Source: Gaertneriomyces semiglobifer (Eukaryota; Chytridiomycota; Chytridiomycetes; Spizellomycetales; Spizellomycetaceae). Taken from it: 64,000 nt of DNA. Below, piece by piece: positions 1 to 9,653 of the stretch. The notes beneath the pieces are model-generated. The model did not search any database, was not told where the DNA came from, and saw only the letters and a program-made list of their open reading frames with translations. The position numbers and the translations under genes are program-made. The stretch spans positions 620,001 through 684,000 of the forward strand of contig JAHLKF010000001.1 in assembly GCA_025558075.1 (NCBI GenBank). The letters run 5' to 3'. Position 1 is the stretch's first letter. Each line of letters begins with the position of its first letter.

Positions 1-2
1 CT

Positions 3-884
3 GAGGAAGATGAAGCTAGCCACTTTCACGCTCGGGGAGGCGTTCAGGCCGTAAAAGACGCCGCTGAGCAAGCCTACCATGCCGCCACCAACCGTGCTTC
101 CCGTACCTCTGATTCCGTCAAGGACACCGCCAAGGACGCCGCTGCTGCCGCCGCCGCATACAAGGTCGTCAAGAGCGGAGGAGATGTAGTGGACACTGCC
201 AAGGCCGCCGTCAAAGCCGGTGCGGCTGCCGTGGGATACAAAGCTGCCAAGGAAGGTGTCGCGTCTGCATACGATACCGCCAAAGACGCCGTCACCAACG
301 TGAATGTGTCTTCTGCTCCGAATGTTGCATCTGTCGGAATCGCCAACCGAACAGTAGCGGCCCGCGATGCAGCCGGTGCAGTCTACGAACAAACCAAAGA
401 CACCGCCGGGTCTTATGTCGATACTGCATCGGGAGCCGCCGATGGAGCTATCCACAAAGTTAAGGTCGCCGCTGAACAAGTCAAAGATACCGCTCAATCC
501 TATGTTGATTCCGCCAAAGACACTGCACAGTCCGTAGTGGGGTCTGCTCAAGCCGTTGCTGCTGATACATACATTGCTGCCAGAGACACTGCAGGCCAGG
601 TTGTGGATTCTGCCAAGGACACTGCACGTCAAGTCGCAAACTCGGCCGCCGAATCGTTGGAAAGCACCAAGGAACAGATTGCGGTAAATGCCGAACAGGC
701 ATCGGATACGGCTCAGAAGGCGGCGGGATACTTGCCATCCTTTTTGAACAAGATCGTTCCAAGGATGTTCAAGTCGTCTGAAGAACAGGTTCCGGAACCG
801 CCGGTCAAGGAGTTCGAGGCGGAGGATGGTGTTAAGGAGGTGATTGCTGAGGATGAGGGTGTTGTGCTTGCGAGACCTCACTAA
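3..884 (+). CDS. LEA-like repeat protein, 3' part
   Basis: The frame is open from the left window edge to a stop at 884, so the gene begins outside. The roughly 290 visible residues are rich in Ala, Lys, Asp, Thr and Val. They consist of degenerate 11-residue-like repeats around the core DTAKDA/DSAKDTA, with about ten recognisable copies over residues 1-215. This is the hallmark of group-3 late embryogenesis abundant proteins, which are disordered when hydrated and fold into amphipathic helices on drying or at membranes. The last 50 residues are acidic and lack repeats. There is no obvious membrane segment. A role in desiccation, cold or spore stress is inferred from the family. The alternative is a generic apolipoprotein-like amphipathic helix protein. 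No intron is visible. Confidence 0.7.
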   Translation, partial: EEDEASHFHARGGVQAVKDAAEQAYHAATNRASRTSDSVKDTAKDAAAAAAAYKVVKSGGDVVDTAKAAVKAGAAAVGYKAAKEGVASAYDTAKDAVTNVNVSSAPNVASVGIANRTVAARDAAGAVYEQTKDTAGSYVDTASGAADGAIHKVKVAAEQVKDTAQSYVDSAKDTAQSVVGSAQAVAADTYIAARDTAGQVVDSAKDTARQVANSAAESLESTKEQIAVNAEQASDTAQKAAGYLPSFLNKIVPRMFKSSEEQVPEPPVKEFEAEDGVKEVIAEDEGVVLARPH

Positions 885-1336
885 AGAGGGAGAGAAGAAA
901 TGAATGGGACCAGAGAGGGTTATTTCATGTATAGGGTAGAACTGTTCTTAAGTGTTGTTTTTTTTGGGACTCTTTTGATCCTGTTAGGTTTTTGGGAATA
1001 ACAATTTGTGTCAAAACCCTTACTCTTTTGACCTTGCGCTACATTTCATCTATTGTCGAATGGTTAGAACGAAAGCTTCGACCTTGTCATCGCGACGGCG
1101 GTGCGAGAAAAACAGCAGGCAAACGTATGCCGCAGTAGGAAACGCTAGTAGCTTGGAAAAGCGGTCAACGTGTGGATATATTATTTATTTACATTAACTT
1201 AAACGGTTTAGCGACGATGAACCACCGTCTGGTTGTTGGTGGAGTGTGGTCGATCGAGGTTGAATTACTCGCCGCTGGTAGAAAGTGCTTAGAAACAAAA
1301 AGCCGCATCCTCGCCCATCCCACGAAAAAATGCAAC
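885..1336. other. convergent intergenic region
   Basis: About 450 bases lie between the stop of the LEA-like gene and the stop of the RAD5-like gene on the other strand. It should hold both 3' UTRs. It contains T-rich runs near 958-965 and no convincing coding frame. Confidence 0.5.
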
Positions 1337-4300
1337 TCATCCAAACATCACTTCCTTAATCTCTCCCCACCGCCCTTCCCCTTCTTCCTCATTCGTCCCT
1401 TCCACCAACCCTTGATACACACCCCATTTACGCTTAGCAACCTCCACCATCCGTTCCTCCACACTATCCCTCACCACCATTCTCAAAATACGCACATCCC
1501 GGGTCTGCCCGATCCGATGCACACGGTCAATCACTTGCTGTTCCACTGCGGGGTTCCACCACGGTTCAAGGAGGATCACACAGGACGCCCGTGTGAGATT
1601 GAGTCCTACCCCAGCAGCACGGGTGGACGCCAGGAGAACACGCACGCCGTCGCCGTCCCCCGTTCGACCGTATACGGGATCATCGTCAGCGGCAAAGCGG
1701 GCTAAAGACGCTTGACGTTCGGTCACGCTGTTGCGGCCGTCCAAAGAGACAAACCCGACACCTAACATGGATAGATACCGAGCGCAGAGATCGAGCATCC
1801 CTGTGAATTGTGAGAATACGACGGTTTTGGTGTCGGGTGAGGTTTTGCGGATGGCGTCAATGTGGTCGTGGAGGGCTCGGAGTTTGGTGGATAGAGGTAA
1901 AGGGCGGTGGAGTTCGATGCGTGTTTTTGGGGGAGGAGTGGTGCTCTTTTCGGTCGATGTTAGTTGGGCTTGTGCTTGAGGGACTCGCACGACTTGTAAT
2001 AATTCTCCCAGAGTGACCGCCCGACGACAAATGGGACAGTCGCCGTCTTCCCCTTTTGTATCCTTAACGTTCAGGTAATCCACGATACACTCATAGCAGC
2101 ACATGTGCATGCACGGTGTTAATGTCGGTTGCTGCATAATGTCGAAACAAATAGGGCAGGTCTTCTCTTCATCCTCTTCGTCCCCACCCACGGCACCTTC
2201 ATTTCCTTCTTCCATCTCGCCAGCCAACCGCTTTATCACACTGGCCGCAAACCCTCCTTCATTCTCATACCTCCCCACCAACTCTCGAACTTCCTCATCT
2301 ATGACTCCATCTGTGCCTTCTTTCTTGGCTTTGGCGCCCACAAGCAAGGGATGCAGACAACACTGGCGTAATCGTACCAGCATCTCAAACACATGTCCCC
2401 AACGTCTTCCTCCCGCGGATATCTCCACTTCTCCGAACCGCCCACGCACACGTTTCAAAACAGCATCATACACTTCACGCTCTGCTTCCGAAAAATCCAG
2501 ATACTGAACCTCAATGGTTTTTTCAGGAAGAGATACAATCGGTTTCCCGTCCGGCCCAAGCGTTGATTTGGTTCGTCGTAGTAACAGTGGAGATAAAATA
2601 CGGTGTAACGTTTCCAGAGTGCCGGTTGGGTCAGAGATATATGGGAGCGTGATGGTGTTGTGCCAGAATGCGTGGTTCGACCAAGGATCAACGCGAAGGA
2701 AAAGGAAAAGCGAATACAGATCATTGATATGGTTTTGGATTGGGGTGCCCTACACGCCAACGCATAAAGATTAGAATATTGTGGTCCTTCCTCGTGAGGG
2801 CGAAAAAAACTGTGGTTGTACGTACCGTCACAGCCCATCTTCTGGCTGCTTCAATCTTTCCCACGGCTTTGGCACCGCGGGTGCCTCTGTTCCTGATCCA
2901 ATGTGCCTCGTCAATAATGACTCTCCACCATCGTACTCCAAACACGCCAGTGCCCTTCTCGCTCTCACTTGTCACGACGCCAAAGGTGGTGACGACCACA
3001 TCTGGCGCGTTTTTCCCAATCAAATTCGATACGTCCAAACGCTGTCCGCCGTAGTGCGTGGTATGTCTCAGCTTATTTTCCTCAAAGTGTAACTGTAACT
3101 CTGATGTCCATTGATTCATCAATGACAACGGGCAAATGATCAATGTCGCTGGTGACTGGGGCAATATGGGTGATGAACCGGTTTTCGCACCACCCATGAT
3201 CTTTCCTAATGCACCCGAAAGCGGTGGTCTATCTCCGCTCGCCTCTAGCAGATCGTCTTTGGAAGGTCGGTTAACATGCACTAGCGACAACATCTGAATG
3301 GTTTTTCCCAAACCCATTTCATCGGCAAGAATTCCACCACGGGTGGAACTGAGGGCGTTCGGAAACGTCAATGTGACTTCGTCGGTATAGGGACAATACC
3401 AAATCGTCCGACTTTCGCCGGTTCCTTCGGGTGGACACTTGATTTCGACCCACAAGGGATGTAAAACGCCATTGTTGCCTTCTGATGGGTGAGCTTCCCG
3501 TTCCACCATCCACTTCAGTGCTTGTAACTGATACCCACGTAGCGTCGAATTCATGCCCACGGGATGCTCTAGCTCTCCCTCAACTGCAATATCCTTTGCA
3601 TACAGCGTATCGAGAACGTCCGGGGGAATGGCACATTGTTTGTTCCCCGCAACGTCTGCGTCGTCATCATGGATGTCCCCAATGACACCCATACGTCGAA
3701 ACAAGGCACCAATCCCTTTTCCTTCACCTTCGAACGCCTTGGATAAGAGAAACACCCGCACCGCTAATATAATGTCGCACATTCCGCTCAGTACCTCTGG
3801 CGCTTGAACTACAGACGCATGCATAGCCACCATTCCGGTCCGTATCAACGCTCCCAGCCAAGACTCGGAGCTGCGTAACCGTCCAATTTCGCGTCCTTGG
3901 TAGCTTAGACGAACGATCCCACTTGGTCCGACCTTGGTCGACGAGGTGGTTTTTGCCCCGCGTGCCCCACGACCTCGCTTGCTGGCACCCACATGATTGT
4001 TCTCTTTCCCATTCTTTTCGCCGTTCCCGCACGATATATCGATGCTGGCAGCTTCATGAAGCCTCACTCCCGAAAGCGTCGCGTACCCAACCATGATCAG
4101 CTCGCCAACATATACTCGAGTTGGAAACTCATGTGTACTCCTTTGCGTCGGCTGGACACTTACAGGTAATGGTTCCGAATCGCGCTTGCGCTTTCCTGTA
4201 GATACATGCTTACAACCTTCTCGAAACCAGTAATCGACACTCCGTTCGACGTTTCCAAATTGTTGCAGCATCCATTGAATCTGTTGAGGAGAAACGTCGT

Positions 4301-4397
4301 CCCCTAGGACTGCCCGCAACATGCTTTCCTCTTCGCCCGCCATGTGACCAGCTGCCGCATCCTTCCCCATGCTCGTTACTGCAACTCCCTCCGTCAT
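1337..4397 (-). CDS. RAD5: RAD5/HLTF-family SNF2 helicase and RING ubiquitin ligase
   Basis: Two exons, complement(1337..2749, 2826..4397), with a 76-base intron at 2750-2825 that joins RRWAVT to GTPIQNH in frame. The product is about 994 residues. Domains in order: HIRAN (about 87-225), SNF2 N-lobe with Walker A region DEMGLGKT (about 355) and IIDEAH (about 496), a C3HC4 RING with CPICFD and CPICRR (about 724-764), and a helicase C-lobe with GVGLNLT and the Q-x2-DRVHRIGQ motif (about 800-960). A RING between the two helicase lobes after a HIRAN domain is diagnostic of Rad5/HLTF, the nuclear factor that polyubiquitinates PCNA and remodels stalled forks. The start is taken at ATG 4397; the frame stays open to 4640, so a longer N-terminus or an upstream exon is possible. 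Confidence 0.9.
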
Positions 4398-4603
4398 GCT
4401 CTCCGTCGTGGCAACATGGCATCCCCCTCCCTTCGCCAATACCTTACAATGGTTTGTTGAAAATGTTAGCTGCCAAATGGACAAACTTCCAAATGTCTTT
4501 ATCGATAGCACAAAAGTTCCGAATTTCGATGTGTCAGAAATGTCCCACTTCAGAACACGATACGGAAAGGCTGCATCAGGGAAATACTGGATCTGGAGCA
4601 AAG

Positions 4604-6338
4604 ATGAAGATGATACGCTCTGCGTGTTTGAAGAGTGCACGGCTATGTCGCCCTCGAGTCGTGCCCATCGTGCGCAGGGATTGTCGCGCGATGTCTGTCG
4701 CAGCGGGGGACTCGAACGCTAGGTCCCAGCCAGGTGAGGATGCATTCTTCGGCCTACAAGCAAGCCATGCAGTTGCATTACTCTAACGTTTCTGCCCGTA
4801 CATCTTAGAGTCTCCTGCCGGCAATCGCTGGCAAATGCTACCTTTTGTTGGTCACGGCCAGAACGCCCGTCACCGAATGTGGATCAATCGTTTCCTCGCG
4901 GAGAAGAAGGCCCAATCAAATTCGCCAGCACCAACGGGTCCCGTATCTTCTCCAGGTCCCCCAAAGTCGATGCATGACTCGTATCTTGAGCAGCACCTGT
5001 TGTTCAAAAGTGATCCGGATCTGAGAGAAGAGTATCTCAACCCTTGGGGCGGGATTCGGGTTGGAAAGGTATTAGAGGATCTGGACGCAATGGCTGGAAG
5101 TGTCGGTTACCTCCATTGTGAAGCTGGAGAAGGCTCAAGTATTCCTACCATTGTGACAGGTACGTGCTATGTTACCCTCTTGAGCCTCCCTGCATGATCT
5201 TACCTGAACATTGGGTTTTAGCAAGTTTGGACAGGATCGACATGCTCCGATCCATTCCCATCGACGAAGACATTAGACTGAGCGGACATGTTACTTATAC
5301 GGGAACTTCCTCCATGGAGGTCTCGTGTTGGCTCGAAACGCTCCCCAACGGCGTGTTGCAAGACGGCCATCCGCCCACCAGTGTTGGCCCTTTGGCTGCT
5401 CGCAAGCGCATTCCTGGGAAACCTATTCTTGCCGCAAAGTTCACCATGGTAGCTCGAGACCCGACGACCGGACGCGCCGCGCAGGTGACTCGTCTTCAAG
5501 TAGAGACTCCTGAGGAAGAACGGTTGTTCAAGCTCGGTGAAGCAGCCAAGGCTCGCAAGATGCAGGAACGAAAGTCTGACCTGCGCATCCAACCACCGTC
5601 ATTTGAGGAGATGAGTCTGATTCATTCCTTGTACAAAGAGTATATTCAATATCTGGACCCGACTTTCAATAAGGATGCACCCGAGAGTGTGGTTTGGATG
5701 AAGGACACCATTCAACAGAATTTGGTGGTTTGCATGCCTCAAGTAAGTGTTTCTGCCTTGCCCGACGATCACATCATGACTTACAGTGCTTACGACACAC
5801 TCAGAGCCGCAACATTCACGGAAACGTTTTCGGAGGTCATTTACTGCGATCGGCGTTCGAGCTGGCTTTCGCAACCGGTCAGATATTCACCAATACCCAT
5901 AAAATTACATTTGTCGCTTTGGACGATATTTCCTTCACTCAACCAGTGCACGTGGGGAACCTTCTGCATCTCACCAGTCAGGTTGTTTACTCGGCAGGTA
6001 GCGAAAGTCGGAGTTTCCAAGTGAAAGTGAGGGCGGATGTCGAGGACCCTAGTAAAAGCTTGCGACGCACCACAAATACTTTCCATTTCACCTTTGCATG
6101 CCACGAGTCTGTGAAGGTCCGTCGAGTGCTTCCTAGAAGTTACGATGAAAGGTATGTTCTTTCCAAACGAGATGGTAATGCCACAGTCGGATCTAACGGT
6201 AGGCCTCATAGTATGAGATACATTGAAGGCAAGCGCAAAAAGGAACGGTGGATGCATGTTGCGCAGCACAACATTAGCATTTTTCCTGAACTCGCTAGAT
6301 CCCAAGACACGAAGGACTCTCAAGCTCGAGGACAGTAG
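4604..6338 (+). CDS. mitochondrial acyl-CoA thioesterase, ACOT9-like
   Basis: Five exons: 4604..4733, 4809..5159, 5222..5742, 5805..6151, 6203..6338; about 494 residues. The first exon encodes an Arg-rich, acid-free leader (MIRSACLKSARLCRPRVV), a good mitochondrial presequence; starting at the next ATG (4610) is equally likely. The body holds two hot-dog folds. The first has TASLDRIDM with a VTYTGTSSMEV strand; the second has RNIHGNVFGGHLLR, FALDDISFTQPV and a C-terminal MRYIEGKRK. This double hot-dog arrangement is typical of ACOT9/ACOT10, which hydrolyse acyl-CoA to fatty acid and CoA in the matrix. The last 51-base intron (6152-6202) is a multiple of three, so its retention would not break the frame. 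It is divergent to the RAD5-like gene, with about 200 bases between starts. Confidence 0.88.
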
Positions 6339-6647
6339 AGAACATTTTCGCAGTATTTAAGGGCTGGTATTGTATACCTTAGAAACTGGGTATCATCTCA
6401 CAATGGAGTTTAGTCGCAATCACATAGCATGCTATTACGATCAACTGCTGCGGCAGTCGGCTGAAGCCGAACTGGTAACGAGAGCTCGGTGTTGTAAGTT
6501 TGCAGCAATGTATGGAAATAAAGATAGAGGTATATTCTCCGTCAAACATCTACACAAGGAACCACTAGACTCGCTTGCTCGTGAACCTCGCTTAAGTTAC
6601 GTTACCACAACCCTTCTGTGATGATTCCCGGAGACGATGGTATGAGT

Positions 6648-7265
6648 TTACAACGACAGAGACAATACTACGGTACCAATCAGCGCCATCAACGCCATGC
6701 TGGGAGCATAGCTACGGGCGGAGGACTTCGCAACTGTGAAGTATACATTGCCCATTGCGCAGCATTCGCCAACCGGGCAAGAATACGAGATGCATTGCGT
6801 GCAGGCAGAATCGGTACATTCCTTGTATGTGCTAACATCATCATCAGACATTTGCAATTGGGAATACACCGTCGATAAGTCTGGTGCCCTTTGCCAACAC
6901 TGGGAATAATGGCTGATCAGACACGGCAAAAGACACATGTAGGCTGTAGCTGCTTGGATTTACTTACTTTATCCACGGTCATCGTGGTCACCAGCAATGC
7001 CGATTTGGTGGGAGGTGGGGCAGTACAGTCATCAGATCCCGACACCTGCAAATGCAAAAAACGATGCTGCATTAGCGTTCTGTTTGGACTGAGGTTCTCA
7101 AGAATTGCATGAAGGGCCGTACCGTATACTCAACGGTTGCAGCAAGTGCACCTCCTGAATTTGCCAACAGATGGGAGTTAGGCTCCTTAACGTGCATGAT
7201 TCGGCACAGGCGAAGTACTCACCGGCAACCAACAGAGGGAGTAAAGCCTTGTACGCAATACGCAT
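6648..7265 (-). CDS. small secreted eight-cysteine protein, copy B
   Basis: Four exons on the minus strand: 7223..7265, 7123..7154, 6968..7045, 6648..6899, giving 134 residues. Each junction has GT-AG ends and keeps frame, and exon sizes 43, 32 and 78 are identical to copy A. The N-terminus MRIAYKALLPLLVAGGALA is a clear signal peptide, with likely cleavage after ALA. The mature part has eight cysteines, with a core C-x4-C-x2-C-x4-C-x4-CC. The end is a small-residue stretch (SSARSYAP) followed by an uncharged hydrophobic tail to the stop, as in GPI-anchor signals. I do not recognise the family; the spacing does not look like CFEM. A wall- or surface-attached role is inferred. Confidence 0.8.
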
Positions 7266-8180
7266 GACTGAAGGATGACTGTAAACTCGGACTAGCTGGC
7301 TGATAGGTGGGTGGCAGTCGCAGAAATCACAGAAATCATCGTTGGGCCTTTTATTCTCCAGGACATCGATCTCTACATTGCGTAAGATCGCTCCAAAAAT
7401 ATCTTCGATATTAACGACCAGGTCCAAGGTTCGTAGTAGAGCCGTCCACAGCCTCCCAATGCATCTATTTATAGGTTCGCACCGGTGCGACAAGTTCGGA
7501 TGCAAGTACTTTGAACTTCTGCCGCTGGAGAAACGTTGAGCCTTCTATGCAACTAGCATTTCTTTGTTGCCAACTGTTAATGGATTTGCTCGCATGAATA
7601 TCCTTTTTGTCGGCGGTGTTCGCGATCGCGCGCAAGTTCGCTGAAAGAACACCCCCATTTCGCGCACTCTAAGTATGATCTATGCCAGATGCTGTTCTAC
7701 TCAGCAGTTGAAGCAGGACACTGTGTTCAGAGAGATTTGAAGGGCTACCAGACTCTTTTGGAGCATTCTGCACTTTGGGATTTGACTAAAGTTCCTATGC
7801 TTATACATGCTTCCTGACTGTTTTCCATCATATGCAGGGAGAATTAAGCAAAAAAAACATCAACATTTCACCTAAAAAGTTCATTGCGAGTCTGGATCTA
7901 GCGCGAATTGCCTTTGAACTTCCAGACAAAAAGGATAATTGGCGGCATGAATGAATGTGTAATTGGACTGGTAACGAGAACGCCCGTGTTGTACGCTTGC
8001 AGCAATGTATTCAAATAAAAGTTAGAGGTATATTCTCCGTCAAACATCTACACAAGGAATCACTATTCTCGCTTGCTCGTGAACCTCGCTTAAATAATCG
8101 TCTCCACAACCCTTCTATGCTTAAATAGCCATCTCCCTAAACCTTTCTATGATAGTTCCCCGAGACGATGGTATATGAGT
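7266..8180. other. spacer between duplicated genes
   Basis: About 900 bases hold the promoter of copy B (block at 7310-7420 shared with copy A), a relic block at 7490-7600 shared with 9075-9255, an AT-rich stretch without open frames (7600-7960), and the 3' flank of copy A. Nothing here looks like an intact gene. Confidence 0.5.
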
Positions 8181-8812
8181 TTACAACGAAAGAGCCAACG
8201 CCATGGTGCCAATCAGCGCCATCAACGCTGTGCTGGGAGCATAGCCACTAGCTGAGGATCGCTCGTTCGAAATTTTGAAGTACACATTGGTGGTCAATTC
8301 GCAGCATTCGTCAACCGGGCAAGAAAACGGCATACATAGCATGCAGTCAGAATCCATACATTCGCTGAAAGTGCCAACATCGTCAGAGATTTTCAATTGG
8401 TTATAGGTATTCGAGTCTGGGTGCGGTTTCGAACACTGGGAGCAACAGCTGATCAGACACGACAAAAGACAAGCCTACTCTGTAGCTCCCTAGATTTACT
8501 TACTTCACCCAAAGTCATTGTGCCAACCTTCATTGGGAGCCCTTGGGGTAGTAGGCCAGTACAGTCACTATTTCCCGTCACCTGTGAACACAATGATGCT
8601 GCATTAGCGTTCTGTTCAACTGGCGTTCTCAGGAATTGCGTGAATGAGACGTACCGTCATATCAGCGGTTGCAGCAAGTGTACCTCCTGAATTTGTTGGA
8701 GTTAGTTTTACGCTATTCCTTAGAATGCATGACTCGGTAGAGGGCGTCATGCAAATTGCGAATACTCACCGGCAACCAACAGAGGGAGTAAAGCCTTGTA
8801 CGCAATACGCAT
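8181..8812 (-). CDS. small secreted eight-cysteine protein, copy A
   Basis: Four exons on the minus strand: 8770..8812, 8655..8686, 8504..8581, 8181..8435; 135 residues. The signal peptide is almost identical to copy B (MRIAYKALLPLLVAGGTLA). The second half keeps the C-x4-C-x2-C-x4-C-x4-CC core and the hydrophobic tail ending ALMALIGTMALALSL. The segment encoded by exon 3 (residues 26-51) differs strongly between the two copies, while signal, cysteines and tail are conserved. That is the pattern expected of a surface protein whose exposed part diversifies. The final-exon acceptor is the second AG (cccag at 8436-8440); using the first AG would shift the frame. Confidence 0.8.
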
Positions 8813-9060
8813 GATTGAAGGATGATACAGTTGTGAAATCGGGATAGTTGGCTGGTAGGTGGGTGGTGGACGCAGAAATCGCAGAAATCATCGTTGGGCC
8901 TTTTATACTCCAGGACATCGATCTCTACTTGGCATAAGATCGCCCCAAATATCTCGGGTGCGACGGATATTAACGACCCCGAACGTCATGCTTCTATAAT
9001 TGTTCCTATTTGGGACATCCCCGCTATTCTTAACAGAGCGGTCCATGGCCTATTTATAGT

Positions 9061-9279
9061 TTAGCATCGTGCCACGAGTTCGGATGCAAAACACTTACAT
9101 AAGTGACACCAACCGCATTCTGAATATCTTCGGCCGGCGATGGCTTTAATCATCACTGGGAACGTTGAGCCTTCTGTGCAACTGGCATTTTCATTGTTGA
9201 CAAGAGTGCCAAACTGTTGCAGTTGCTCGCAGGAGTAATTGACGGCATGAATGGAATGTGTGGTTGGAATGTCCGACAT
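9061..9279 (-). pseudogene. possible relic exon upstream of copy A
   Basis: An open minus-strand frame of 72 codons with five cysteines starts MSDIPTTHSIHAVNYSCEQ and runs into a good 5' splice site (ATGTAAGTG near 9100). A degraded match lies in the first duplication unit at about 7490-7600, where the frame is broken. No partner exon is found downstream, so this is either an exon of an unrecognised gene or a remnant carried by the duplication. Confidence 0.3.
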
Positions 9280-9653
9280 GGCGTTTCCAAGCTGTGCTTC
9301 CGACTAATGGAATCATGATTGAAGATGAGACGCTTGAATGCACATCCAAGAATTATTCAACGGGTCAAGTTGTTTCTTCCATCAGCATTGTCTGCCACCA
9401 TTCTCCATTCCCCTACCGAATAACCTTAATGAGAAACTACTATTATCATATCGTTGAACTGCGGGAATGAATCGTTTAGCGTAAAGACCGCGGATTTGAG
9501 CGTGTCGACTTGGAACATTTTTATTTATTTTATTTTACGAAACCGCGAATTCATCACAAAACAGAACCCACAGAAGAACCCAGATCCATCCAGCGAAGAA
9601 CACATTCCGACAGACCAATCTGCCGAGCCTCCATTGAAGACGAGGATCAGATC

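Larger units (their letters stand above)
6475..9275. repeat. tandem segmental duplication, two diverged units
   Basis: Unit 1 (about 6475-7600) and unit 2 (about 7970-9255) align along their length. The matches are the 3' flanks (6475-6610 with 7970-8100, sharing gaggtatattctccgtcaaa), the whole gene including three introns, the promoter stretch (about 7310-7420 with 8870-8985, sharing gaaatcatcgttgggccttt), and a further upstream block (about 7490-7600 with 9075-9255, sharing ttgagccttct). A further short match links 7935-7970 with 9235-9275. The units differ by many substitutions and by indels, so this is not a recent assembly duplicate. Confidence 0.85.
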
